Shown piece after piece: positions 22,256-33,044 of a DNA stretch of 64,000 nt. A model generated the notes under the pieces. That model did not search any database and was not told where the DNA came from. It saw only the letters and a list, made by a program, of their open reading frames with translations. Both the position numbers and the translations under genes were made by a program. The DNA comes from Isoetes taiwanensis (taxonomy: Eukaryota; Streptophyta; Lycopodiopsida; Isoetales; Isoetaceae), in assembly GCA_021234155.1 (NCBI GenBank), contig JAJEKV010000035.1, positions 11,282,407 through 11,346,406 on the forward strand, read 5' to 3'. Position 1 is the stretch's first letter, and every line of letters starts with the position of its first letter.

Positions 22256-22490
22256 TCAATAGATCCACATCACGAAGAACCTGTCCCAAAGAACTCTAGG
22301 AACGTCTGTCGGCTCAATGTGAAGCTCATTTGCGAAGCTGATAGGTATAAAAGCTCCTTCCACCGTGCCTATGGTGGCGAACATGAATGTGTAAAAATGC
22401 TTTGATATCATGTCCCACACACGTGACTCAGGTCTACCAACAACAATGTTATACTTGGTTAGAAACTCGGAAAGCTCATAATCGTCAACT
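22256..22490 (-). pseudogene. Coding-like fragment of unknown origin
   Basis: The minus strand is open and reads DDYELSEFLTKYNIVV, then RVWDMISKHFYTFMFAT and SFANELHIEPTDVPRVLWD, ending at a stop (22256). The composition looks like real protein, with no signal or known motif. It sits between the piggyBac-like element and the LINE copy, inside the presumed Helitron, and could be part of a further Helitron gene or another TE. Function unknown. Confidence 0.35.
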
Positions 22491-23985
22491 GCATCATGTG
22501 GGATCGATGCCCAAGCCTTGAACCATGGGCTAGACTGCGTCAATTGGGGCTCCCGCTGCCTGTGCAGAATGCCATATACAGGTTGTATGAGAGTTGTTTT
22601 GGCAGGATGCAGCCGACGGGCCAAGCATTCACCAGTAGTATCGGGGTCCGGCAGGGTTGCCCCCTGTCGCCAACACTTTTTGCCTCTACATTGATCAGTT
22701 AGAGCCCTAGCTTACTGAGCATGGGGGGGATGGCATACATCTTTTGCACCAGATCATCCGCCAGCTTATCTATGCGGGCGATGTTGGCCTGTTGGCCCAC
22801 ACCCCAGAAGCTATGCAGTCTCACCTGGATGCCCTAGACACATTCTATCAGGCTACAGACATGCGCGTGAATCTGGCCAAGACTAGGGTGGTTCTCATAT
22901 CCTCTTCACGTCACCCCATGCCTCCTGCACTCACATATCGGGGGCGACGTGGGCGTCACGCCCCTACTACAAGTACCTAGGGGTGGAGTTCCCCTCCTCG
23001 CTTCTGGCGGGAGGCGTCCTATCCGCTTCTTGGGTGGCAAGCTGGAAAGCGCTTTATGCCATGCAGAACAACATCACCGTGCGTAGCTCTATGATTGGGG
23101 CCATCGGTCACATCTGTTCGGGCCGGTCGAGCCCGTCCTTCTCAGACGGGGTCGGGTTTGGGGCCCTGGCGTCTCTTTGGCGACTGGAATGACTTGGAGC
23201 AGGTGTAAGGCATTTTTGCGCACCGCACTTGGGGTGAAACCTTGTCCCCTATCGGTCTCGGGCCGCAGAAACTGGATTCTTGCACCGCTCACGGCGACCC
23301 TTTGATAGACACATCGTCAATTTTGGAAAAGTGGTTACTATGGGTGATGCTGCCCGTCCGCTTTACTTACCGCGGGCAATGGGTCCGCATGCTTAGGGCC
23401 TGTGTTGGGGGTAAGAGAGATCGATGGTTCGCCCAGATGGAACGTGCGGGAGCACCAGATCGTCGCGGTGGACACATCGGCCGATCGTGGCGGCTTACCG
23501 GGAGTACCTAGGCGCTTGTTTCCTTGGCGCTTCTCACGGGACCCCGCGCTCTAAGCGGTCAAAACGGCCCATTACAAGGGAGCACATCAACCCGTGTTGC
23601 CCTCGGCCCACAAATCTACTGCGTTCCCGGCTGCCCCGAAAAGCGGACTCATTGCCTCCATTCGCCCGGTGCCCACCATCTTCGCGATCGAGGCAGGCGG
23701 TGGATTGGGAGCCCCGCCGGGGCAGGCTCTGTCGATCTTTGTCAAGCGGGTGCCATTGAGGATGAGTCTCACACTTTCCGTTAGTTGCCCGTTCGGTCGG
23801 TCCGGGCGGATACGCTCCCCTTAATGCGGCGGACTTGCCCTTACATTTGCTAATGAACACACCGCCGTCGATGCGTGCCACAGGGGTCATACATTCGAGG
23901 TTGCCCGGACCTGCGAGGTCACCTTTGCCCACCTTGGTTGCCAGCTGATTAGTCACTACGGGTGCGTGCATGGTCAGATATATTT
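22490..23985 (+). mobile_element. 5'-truncated LINE copy (same family as 1060-6050)
   Basis: GC-rich sequence starting inside the reverse transcriptase: LGLPLPVQNAIYRLYESC, then GVRQGCPLSPTLF (about 22646-22684), LIYAGDVGLLAHTPEAMQ (catalytic YADD changed to YAGD, about 22765-22815), and near the end AIEDESHTF (about 23750-23780), the zinc-knuckle remnant. The order matches 4560-5900 of the first LINE. Frameshifts, a lost catalytic Asp and divergence show it is dead. It is inserted between the presumed Helitron 3' end and the helicase end. Confidence 0.8.
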
Positions 23986-24159
23986 GGGTGTTTTGCATTT
24001 TATATGTTAGAACGGTTTGTCGGCCGGCTGATTGCTGCCCGCGTTTTTCCTCGAAAACCCTTGGGGGGGGGTTTTTTAATCGGGCGATGAATTAAACTGT
24101 CTGCGTTTTTTGTATTGGGTCCCATAGACCGATTGGTCTCCGTGGACGATAAAAATACC

Positions 24160-24188
24160 TTCCTTCCTTCCTTCCTTCCTTCCTTCCA
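24160..24188. repeat. (CTTC)n microsatellite
   Basis: Seven CCTT/CTTC units preceded by CCGTGGACGATAAAAATAC. A similar pair (CCGTGGACGTTAAAATATAC then CTTCC units) lies at 33907-33943 on the other side of the Helitron genes. Confidence 0.9.
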
Positions 24189-24432
24189 TCGCAAACGCCA
24201 ATGTGTGTGATGCCTCCTGACCTGAAGCAAGTTCCCCTGCGTGTGTACTTCGAGGGTAACTTTTTTTACTCTAACACAGCAACACGCCAACGGGTGTTAT
24301 CAACAAAAGTTCCCGAGGTACGAAGGGTGTGTAGGGCTTCATCATCTGCACAAATTCAGAAGGTCAATAAATGCTAATGAGAGCCTTTGAGAAGAAACAC
24401 ATATATACATGCATTATATGGCTGTCAAAACT

Positions 24433-24885
24433 CTAGTCGAGGACATGACACTTACTTCCATCACAAAGCATCTGTATATACCATATTCCTCGTAAACCTT
24501 GAAATTGTATTGGCATCTTCTTGAGGCATGGACGACGGGTCCTTGATAGCGACCCGAATTCCTTGTTGGTTTTGTACCCTTGAGAATGCCATATATAATT
24601 GTCCATGCGTAAAGACATGCTTTGGAAGATATAACCCCACCTTTTGCATTGTCTGGCCCTGGGACTTGTTTATCGTCATGGCAAAGGCCCGCCGCAAAGG
24701 GAATTGCACCCTTTCAAACTGAAATGGCAATCCTGAATCGTTAGGCACAATTGGAATGCGAGATAGAAGAACAGTGTTACCAACATGGGTTCCAGTTACT
24801 ATCTCGGCCTCAATAACACGTCTTCCCAGCTTTCGTATAATCAATCGTGTTCCATTGCACATGCCCTTCTTGAATGACGTAGACC
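24433..24885 (-). pseudogene. Helitron Pif1-like helicase, C-terminal part
   Basis: The minus-strand frame begins at the insertion point (24885) with SFKKGMCNGTRLI and continues with LLSRIPIVP, FQFERVQFPLRRAFAMTINK, SQGQTMQKVGLYLP and HGQLYMAFSRV. These are the final helicase motifs (V and VI) of the Pif1-like superfamily 1 helicase found at the C-terminus of plant Helitron transposases. The N-terminal half of the helicase is at 28986-29813, 4.2 kb away. The helicase unwinds DNA during rolling-circle transposition. Broken by the insertion and by loss of the middle. Confidence 0.85.
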
Positions 24886-25112
24886 CAGGGATAGGTTCAA
24901 TACACTGTACGTTTTATACGGAATACATATGAATTGTATGATACGACACATATTTGCCGTATAAAACGTAAAAAATATGGCAAAAAACAATTCCGGCGTC
25001 GGAAGATTTCCGCGTACGCGAAACCTTCTAATTCGCTTACGCAAAAGTTTTTTCGCGTACGCGAAACAGTGAAAACCGCGTACGCGAAAAAAAAAAAAAA
25101 CTAGCAAGAAGC
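24886..25112. mobile_element. hAT-type element end, same family as 32344-33036
   Basis: The terminus CAGGGATAGGTTCAATAC starts exactly where helicase coding sequence stops. It matches the end of the element at 32344-33036 (CAGGGATAGGTTC), and the interior has the same CGTACGCGAAACCTTC style repeats and runs of A. The matching right-hand terminus is missing. Related sequence (CGTACGCGAAACCTTCTG) reappears at 29063-29098, so 24886 to about 29100 may be one element carrying foreign DNA, with its right end deleted. Confidence 0.6.
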
Positions 25113-28100
25113 ACACCAGAAGGCTTTAGCAGGATAAGACTCATTAGGTTTTTATTTAGGCTTAGTCTCATTACACTGCGACTGGTGGCTAATCTTTTTC
25201 CTTTGTGTTAAGTTAAAGAGTGTATCCTATTTGGGTACAGACAAATATAAAAAACCAAGCTAAATTTAAATTAAACTGAAGTCATATCATCTCATTCATA
25301 GTCCAATCTAAAGTTTGAATCGAGAATGTAAAACATGAAGTAGTGCCAAAGATATATAATTTTTTGTTATCTACCTTTGTTTGTCTATTAAAGGCATCTT
25401 TCAATCCAAGCACAATTTATCTCATTTTACAGTCGAGTGTATGAAGTCAAATGTATATACATTGAGGAGTATCGATTAAGTTAAACATTTGTTTACGGAG
25501 TTAAGCAATGGCAAAGGTTCATTAGTTGGCAACTTTTGGATTTATCAATTGTTAATGACGGAAGTTTCAACATGCTCTTCAGTTTTGAAGATGCAAAGCT
25601 CAAGTAATTTATTTTTACTATCTCAAACTATGTGCTTTCTTGTCGTAGAATCTTGAAGGGCACATCAAGATTAACCTCAAAAGTCATGGCATCATAATTT
25701 TTGTAGGATGACATATCTTTGTAAGTTGAAATATAACAAATTTTTTATTTTCATAACATTATGCCATAAAACCACATTGTAGAAGGATAACTGTTTACCG
25801 TCATTCCATCAAATACCCACAACTGAATTTTATTAAATTTACATGTTATAGCTCCAAAGAAACAGTAGCCTATGCCTTTTTTACACCAGTCAAATCAAGC
25901 ACGTCACAAAATTCACATCTCATAATAGCAAATAATGTCTTGTGTTTCCTTGTGAACATTTGATTTACGTAGTAAGTCATTAAAATTTGCTCATAACCCT
26001 TGTTATCAAGGTCTTTTTATCAACAGGGGGGAGTGCATTTTATCTACGAGATTCATGATAAATTCAGACCATCAAAACAATGTAATACTGACCCGCATCT
26101 ACCAAGTCATCATAGATACATGCTGCCAGAAGGGAGATTCTTACATTTCTTTGGCTTTGTTTCCCTGTCCTTATATAATGACCTTGAAATCAATGCATAG
26201 AAATGGTTCTAACTTTTAGCGTGCACACATTTATTTTTATATAAATATTATAGACTATACTGGAGAATATACCCTAGATTGCATTGCAAATAGTTATTCA
26301 TCCACTCCACTAATGCTCCAAAATATGGATCTCCACGGACGTAAGCTCATATAATCGAAAATTAAAGGTAGCATTATTCTGTAGATACCCTGTTGTGCCA
26401 TTCAAATGATTTTTCTTTTCAATGAAAAATTTGTAAAGGAATAAAAAACAATGATTCGTAATACCTATAATCTAAACCTGAAGGCTAAGAAGAAGCACTT
26501 GCATGTGGGGAATTCATACAGCAGAAGCCATGGGCATGACACATAGACGCGATTTGATGAGAACTTGATGTGAATAGTCTAAGCTCAACTTGTTCTCTTG
26601 AATACATCCAGACATGCACCTATGTGCAACATCAACTATCAAACTTAGAACTTCGCAGCAAAAACAAAAAAATGTTAGCATAGCTAGATCATGTACCCAT
26701 GGTAAGCACGGCCTACAATATTTAAGTTCCACAACACCACATTCAGTCTGATGATCTCAAAATAATTTAAAGTCCACTCATACTCACCATGTTGTGCATA
26801 TCCTCCAATCTAGGCAAGTTAAACTCCCTTTCGTCCTCATCTTGACCAAATGGAGAAAGGCATGTCAGCATGAAAGACATGTCAACCTGAGATCATATAT
26901 TGACAAATGCTTATTTTGAGAAGCACAAATAAGCAGATAAAATGTAACTACCTTAAATACATTACACGATGATATACATTAAAAAGAATGGGAAATAGTT
27001 CATTAGTTTTATTTTTCTTTCAAATCTCCAAGAAATGAGACGGCCATGTTCACGATGTGGCATGTCCACCCTATAACTTGCAAATGCAAGATCCATTTCT
27101 CAAGCAAAAGCATCCATTGAAAAGCTTAAGCGAAACTCTAAAAATAAGTATAGGTACACATCTTTCAAATTTCTATTGTATATATGTCAAATATGGCAAA
27201 ATACATTTGATGTTCTAGTTCTACAGCAGAGTACAAACATGGAAGTAACTCCAAAAAGAAAGCTCTATTGTCCAATAAACTATTCTAAATACATAACACA
27301 GGATATACATGGATATAAATTAAAATGAATTGGCAAATGATTCGTTACCTCCTCCTTAAATTCAAGAACTGAGACGAGCATGTTCACCACGTGGCATGCC
27401 CACCAGCTAGCAGAAAAATGTCCTTAACTTCCAAATGCAAGAACCATTTCTCAAGCAAAAATATCCATTGGAAAGCTCAAGGGAAGCTCTAAAAATAAGT
27501 CTAGGTGCACATCTTTCAAACTTCTATTGTATATATGTCAAATATGGCAAAATACATTTGATCAAAGTACAAACCTACATGGATCATTTATAAAGGAGTG
27601 ACATTTTCAGAAAAAATCAAATTGACTAAGGCTCACTTCCAATTCCTGATGAAAAAAGAACCTTAAAGAGATCTTGCATGAACCCACATGACACCTAAAC
27701 AAACAGATAATGGCAGTTCAGACATCTGGCAGAAATGAAGCATAAATCACCTCGGTACTATCTGAGGTAATCGAACTTGTTATAATAACCACTAGAAGAA
27801 ATAGAGATGCTTATCTGAAATGGTCGAGTCTGCCTCGTTTGGTTCGTAATGTAATGCACAAGGTAGAAAAGCAATGCATGAAGAGCCATGAAAAGTGCCT
27901 TGAAGAATTAGATTCGCTTCTCCAACTAAGTAAACAACAGTTAAGAAGCACAAACAAATTTCCAGAATAAAATGATGATGTTGATGCAAACAGGCTGGTT
28001 CCACTGGTTCCACGATCTGGTGCCTCCAAGAATTGGTATTGGATTGCAATGGCTTTTGCAGCAGGTAGTCTAGGCATGGTTCTAGCAAAGCAATTGAATC

Positions 28101-29035
28101 TCAAACAATAGAATCTCTCACAATAGTTTATTCCATAATGTACACGGTATCCAAATGAAAAGTTCAACTGCAAGGAGATCAACATGCGATAGCAAATGAG
28201 CCGGAAATAGCACTTCCAGAAATTGATTCAATGATTAGATCGTAGTGTATGACACAGAAATGGTTGCCCTATTAACAGAGGTCAATAGATGTCGAAAATG
28301 GGAGGCACATCCCTAAAAATGAGCACGGGACACCAAAAGGGAAGAGATCTGATATGGCCGCTTGCCTGCTGGAAGAAACAGGTTGCCTGCAAGAAGAAAC
28401 GGGTTGCCTGCTGAGAGTAGTCTACTACTAAAGATCCATCCGAGAGGTGGTCTGGATAGGAAGGACGAAATGTTCTTTGTTCAAAAAACGAAATCCAGTG
28501 TAGCCGCAAGTACAAAGGCGAAGACAAATAACTCCAGATGGAAAACAATCGCAACCTGTTAGAGATGGCCTGGTGCTTAGAATCAGCATAAAAGCCTGCT
28601 GCAAAAAAATACGATAAGGCAAACAAGGACATCCCAAGAAAGGCTAACTCCAAATTGCAAATCATTCTGCAAAAGCAAGGCAGTTTTCAATTAAGGCCAT
28701 AGTCATCTCCTGAAACGGTGAAGAGTTGCAAAGAAAGATATTGATTGAGGGTAATAGTACAAAATACAAGAAAAGTTCTTGCTTTGCTTCACATATCTGG
28801 TGCGATCTCCTTTACAAAGTCCCACGGAGGGAAAGAAGAAGAAATTCCCTTTACCCTTTCCATCTCCGTAGCTATTTTTGCCGATTTTCTAATTTCTCTG
28901 GCCTTAGATTCGCGAAAGTAGAGATCTGACGGTGCAAAATAAGGCACATCAGATTTTGATGACATGGAATTTACACGTGGATAGGCTAGAATTTGAGGAA
29001 AGGCTGTAGGCCCAGTAGGGCTGGTGTGCTAAAAA
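25113..29035. other. 3.9 kb of non-helicase DNA between the helicase halves
   Basis: No supported gene. Open frames at 27811-28185 and 28282-28665 (minus) show no motifs. It contains a diverged tandem duplication (26945-27218 and 27283-27561). Around 28790-28940 the sequence has features of a plant 5' leader or first exon (pyrimidine-rich, ending in AGATTCGCGAAAGTAG), but nothing identifiable. It may be DNA carried by the hAT-type element. Confidence 0.4.
26945..27561. repeat. Diverged tandem duplication (~275 bp units, ~340 bp apart)
   Basis: Segments 26945-27218 and 27283-27561 share long stretches such as TTCTATTGTATATATGTCAA and CCATTTCTCAAGCAAAA. Similarity is high with small indels. 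Confidence 0.8.
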
Positions 29036-29105
29036 AAGGAATTTTTTTTTTTTGGGTGTTCCCGTACGCGAAACCTTCTGTTTCGCGTACACGAAAAAAC
29101 TTGTG
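28986..29105. mobile_element. Junction of helicase with hAT-type repeat
   Basis: Helicase coding sequence ends after IIWDEAPMMHK at about 29105 and is followed on the minus strand by CGTACGCGAAA-type repeats and a T run. The frame continues for 39 residues without family similarity. Confidence 0.5.
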
Positions 29106-29813
29106 CATCATTGGTGCCTCATCCCATATGATCAACTGACATGCTCGAATGAGTCTTGCCAATTCTGACTGCCTTGGAATGTTGCAGGTAGACGATTCGT
29201 GTGCCCCTATGGGTGTTTTAAAACGTGAATGAGCCATTCTTCCACCTTGCAATAGCACTGACGCAATGCCAGAAGAGGCAACTGCTAGAGCAATCCAACC
29301 CCTTACACGCACATACCCTAGGAGAGTGTTATATAGATATGTTTTTCCGGTTCCCCCAGGGCCATTCACAAAGAATACTCCACCATCATTCTTATCGATC
29401 AAATGAGTGAGAACAACATCATAAACTGCTCATTGATCAAAGTTCAACTTCTTGGAATCAGTTATGACTTTATCCATACCCACATAGAACATTTCCTCCT
29501 TGAATAGTGTGGTCGTGTCTAGCACAGTTTTTGGTAAGTTGAAGCCCATTTCTGCTAGGCTCCTTCCAGCTGATTGCATGTGATCCTCCACATCCATTAG
29601 TCCTATGTCAATAGCATACTGACTCAACTGATCTATCTCAGAATATGCATCATAAGCAGTTTGGTCTAGAAAATCCTCAACCATCCTATATTCCAACTCC
29701 TTCCAAATATCAAGTGGATACAATGGGTTACATTCCAAAAGAATTGAAGCAAATAATTGTCGCAATTGACGCGGCATACCCCAGATGATGCTTCTCGTAG
29801 GGATTTGACCCAT
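29105..29813 (-). pseudogene. Helitron helicase, N-terminal ATPase part
   Basis: The minus strand encodes a linker (MPRQLRQLFASILLECNPLY, then VEDFLDQTAYDAYSEIDQ) followed, after one stop at about 29430, by the ATPase: GGVFFVNGPGGTGKTYLYNT (Walker A, about 29385-29325), ALAVASSGIASVLLQGGRMA (motif Ia) and LIIWDEAPMMH (Walker B, about 29140-29108). All are signatures of Pif1-like helicases in Helitrons. The protein is cut right after Walker B by the inserted element; the remaining motifs resume at 24885. Confidence 0.85.
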
Positions 29814-30091
29814 TCTGAATTATCATTCACAATCGTTTGCCTGATGCATGCATTCTTGAATGTCTCACACAAATGACCATCAACAGTTCTCAAATCTTTA
29901 AAAGATGTAGCTCCCAGTACATTGCTTAGCAACATTCGCAATAAAATCGCTCGCCCTGGGAGGGAGTCACAAAGTATCATTCTACCCACATATGGCAAAA
30001 CCTGAATACGTTGACATATTGTCCATTTGTATGTTGCTTTGCTCCAAGTGAAGCTCTTGGGAAAGTCATGATACAACAAAGTTCGGGACAC
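29666..30091 (-). pseudogene. Helitron transposase, region between Rep and helicase
   Basis: Minus-strand frame with LLYHDFPKSFTWSKATYKW, GRAILLRMLLSNVLGATSF, KDLRTVDGHLCETFKNAC and NDNSEWVKSLREAS. This order is familiar from the spacer between the Rep and helicase domains of plant Helitron proteins. A frameshift near 29780 moves the reading to the helicase frame. Confidence 0.8.
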
Positions 30092-30094
30092 TGG

Positions 30095-30718
30095 CTATTC
30101 ATTTGCAACATTCACCTTAAACCAACCCATGAGAGTGGTGTCACGTGCATTGTTAACCACATTGTCTAAGTCTGCATTCTCATCGAAAAGTACTGGTTGC
30201 TCATTAGGAAGGTGAACTGCCAATCGCACGACATGAGGATTTTGTTCTTGCAGTCCAAACTTGAACAACCACCATGCGCCCTCAGAGGCAGAATAGTATT
30301 TGGCATTGATATATTGCTGGACTTCGTCATGGCCATCACTTATAGTGCTCGTCATGGTGACACTCTCTCCAGAACCCTGTTCTAAGTTCACTGATATCAT
30401 GTCTGGGCCTTTGTAAATATACTTGTATAAATATTTGACTCCTTTGATATGAGCACATATCTCAACATTGATATGGCATCTAAAATAGCACAACCACCAT
30501 GGATTATAAGGTACAACCCATCTATTGTCCATGTTCATGCCATTTCGATAGACAGTTCTCCCATCATTTCTACGTCTATAGAGTGGGTACCCGTTGCTAA
30601 TCATGGTCTGCTCCAGAAATTGCTTTGGGTACCCCTTGCCGCAAACTCCATCAACCATACATGGAGCATTGGGATACGTAGGGCCACAGGGCCCATGCAT
30701 CATCTGACATGTCACCAC
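30095..30718 (-). pseudogene. Helitron Rep domain, C-terminal part
   Basis: This frame reads VTCQMMHGPCGPTYPNAPCM, a Cys-rich motif, then KGYPKQFLEQT, YRRRNDGRTVYRNG, VVPYNPWWLCYFRCHINVE and VKYLYKYIYKGPD (about 30425-30390). The last carries the paired-tyrosine YxxxYxxKG motif of the Y2 Rep nuclease, whose tyrosines cut and join DNA in rolling-circle transposition. It continues the frame of 30712-31995 with a one-base shift at their short overlap. Confidence 0.85.
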
Positions 30719-31995
30719 CTCATACAGCTCAGGATTGACTTCTTATCTGGAATCTCTGCAGAAATCAATTTATCTATATCCTTGACTGTCACTGGCTTGT
30801 CCTCCTGAAACAATATGTTAAGGAGATGCACATGAGGAAGCCCCCTCTTCTGAAACTCAATGATATGAATCCTAGCAGAAATGTGGCCAAGTATGCCATG
30901 GTGTGACACGATCTCTAATAGCTCCTTCAACTTTAAGTAGAAGACATGAACTACTAAATCAGGCCTGTCGGAAGGATCCTGGCCATTTATGAGCTCCGTA
31001 GTAATTTCTGGCCATTTTGGGTTGGCAGTCATAGTGATGAACAAATCTGGTCGGCCTATCTCACGAACAATTGCCATCGCATCTTGGTAAAGTTGAGTCA
31101 TGTAATGTGTGCTCCCAATAAATGTTGCTGGTAGAAAGACATGCCGCCCAATAGAATTCCCATCGTGCCTAGTGGAATCCACAATACCACTATACAATTC
31201 ACTATGTAGTTGAGCCTGATTTAGTTGTACCCTTGTCTGCCACATCTTAGCAAACATGTCACAGATGTACTCATGGAACAATCTCCCTGCGATATGCAAT
31301 GGTCCATCCGTGCCACTGCGTACCTGTAGATGATATTTATAGAACTGCAAAATAGTTACGCCCTTTGATTTGTTCACTTGTTGGATCCCTGTATGCCAAC
31401 CATCAGTTCCATAGGAAAAGAGGAGTGCAAAGTGTAGAGCTTCGTATGATGAATATAGTGAGTCAATATGCCTGATTCCTCCTTCTTTAGAATGTACTAC
31501 AATGTCTCTGAGGTTGTCTTCTGGGCCAGAGTCAATTGGCATTAATATTGCTATCTCATTTGCAGTCGAGGAACTATACTGTCGCCTACGTGGATTCTGT
31601 AGGTTTGCACTTGGTATCTGAAGAAGCATATCAACAGCTGGATTTGCTCGCATGACCTCAGCAGCTGAGAGAAATATATGAACGAAAGGGTTTACATCTG
31701 CCATCATGTGTTGAGGGCATGCTATTGTATCACGCCATGTACCTCCACTGAATGATGTACGACGATCCAACTGCATTTCATCCCCATCCATGATATAAAT
31801 TTGTGCAAAACACGGACTATCGTCCTGGCTATCAGGCAGCAACGTTCCCATCATGTGACACATCCAGCCATTGACTCTGAAAGTGTACACACCTTCAATG
31901 GAGTTTGCCAAGGAGGCATCGAGTTTGACATCCAATGAAGCAAATGCAAGAGCGTTGTCATATTTTACCCGACCAGAAGTCCTTTCCAATCTCAT
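30712..31995 (-). CDS. Helitron Rep N-terminal part (Helitron_like_N), 427 residues open
   Basis: The longest open frame of the window. It starts in a region with KYDNALAFASLDVKLD and GVYTFRVNGWMCHMMGTLLP, typical of the N-terminal extension of plant Helitron proteins. It continues with FALLFSYGTDGWH, then the Helitron_like_N core: GRHVFLPATFIGSTHYMTQL (about 31150-31090), DLFITMTANPKWPEI (about 31050-31005), HIIEFQKRGLPHVHLLNIL (about 30865-30810). PHVHLL is the HUH metal-binding motif of the Rep nuclease. This piece is well preserved and, with 30095-30718, once formed a single protein. The true start codon lies further right, before the MITE at 32344-33036. Confidence 0.85.
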   Translation of the reverse strand: MRLERTSGRVKYDNALAFASLDVKLDASLANSIEGVYTFRVNGWMCHMMGTLLPDSQDDSPCFAQIYIMDGDEMQLDRRTSFSGGTWRDTIACPQHMMADVNPFVHIFLSAAEVMRANPAVDMLLQIPSANLQNPRRRQYSSSTANEIAILMPIDSGPEDNLRDIVVHSKEGGIRHIDSLYSSYEALHFALLFSYGTDGWHTGIQQVNKSKGVTILQFYKYHLQVRSGTDGPLHIAGRLFHEYICDMFAKMWQTRVQLNQAQLHSELYSGIVDSTRHDGNSIGRHVFLPATFIGSTHYMTQLYQDAMAIVREIGRPDLFITMTANPKWPEITTELINGQDPSDRPDLVVHVFYLKLKELLEIVSHHGILGHISARIHIIEFQKRGLPHVHLLNILFQEDKPVTVKDIDKLISAEIPDKKSILSCMRW

Positions 31996-32335
31996 CCTTC
32001 AATGTGTAAAGATCCATGTTGGTTTGGGGAGGAGGGAGGGGGGTCAGAAGGGTGGCAATGAAACCTTCCCATTGGAGCAACAAAATGTGCCAAGTTCATC
32101 CTTCCACAACAAAGCCCCACAAAGGCTTGCATTTTTGCTCATCCTCCCCCATCACAATCTTTTGTGGAGTTGCATCACTCCAAGCTATTTTCCAAAATCC
32201 AACCCTTCTCCTTATTATTACCTCGGTTGGTGGCGGATCTCCATCAGTATCTTGTGATGCCTCTAAATGCCTTAAGTTCATCCTCCTCATGCTAAGGCGT
32301 GCACCGATGCTACTTGGCTCTTCACACTTGCAGAA
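31996..32335 (-). pseudogene. Helitron protein, N-terminal coding remnant
   Basis: The minus strand is open at 32290-32096 with RRMNLRHLEASQDTDGD and KIAWSDATPQKIVMG. It joins through frameshifts to 31995 on one side and to the MITE-interrupted part on the other. Confidence 0.5.
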
Positions 32336-32343
32336 GAATTATG

Positions 32344-33036
32344 CAGGGATAGGTTCTGTACGTATGAAATTATTTTTTCAGACGTATAAAGTACAAAAAT
32401 ACGTATTTTTGGGAAAATACGTATTTTTAAATATTTAATACTATGCGTAAAAAAAAAATTTGGCGTGAAGCGAAACCTACGTTTAAACCTTCCTTTTCGC
32501 CAAACTTTACTGAAAACCTTAGTTTAAACTACTCATTAAAATAAATTTTTTTTTTTAAAAAAATTTTTCGCCGTAGTTTAACCTTCAGGTTTAAACTTAC
32601 GAAAACAAAAAAAAAAAAAAAAAAAAAATATTTTTTAATTTTTCGTAAAGCGAAACCTTTTTAACCTTCTTGTTCGGCTTACGCGAAAAAAAAAAAAAAA
32701 AAATCGATTTTTTTTTTTTTTTCAGCGTAGTTTAAAACCTTCGGTTTAAACTGCGTAACTGATTCAGCGTAGTTTAAATTTCGAAGGTTTCGCTTAAAAA
32801 AAATTAAAAAAAAAAAATTTTTTTTTTTTTTTGTAGTTTAAACCCGAAGGTTTAAACTGTAGCAGCTTCAGCGTGCGAAAGCGAAATGTAAAGGTTTTCG
32901 CTTTTACGCCAAATTTTTCGACAGCCAGGAAATTTTTTGGGCCGATTTTTTGACGTATTAAACGTCAAATTTGTGCCGTATCAAACGAAAAATACGTATT
33001 ACGTATAAAACGTATACAGTATTGAACCTATCCCTG
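32344..33036. mobile_element. hAT-type MITE, 693 bp, in Helitron coding sequence
   Basis: Inverted termini CAGGGATAGGTTC (32344-32356) and GAACCTATCCCTG (33024-33036) are flanked by a perfect 8-bp duplication GAATTATG (32336-32343 and 33037-33044). Eight-bp duplications and CAGGG-type ends are characteristic of the hAT superfamily. The interior is a chain of GTTTAAAC-like palindromic repeats and A/T runs, with no coding capacity. Removing it joins VLHN to SSASVKS in one frame. Confidence 0.9.
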
Positions 33037-33044
33037 GAATTATG

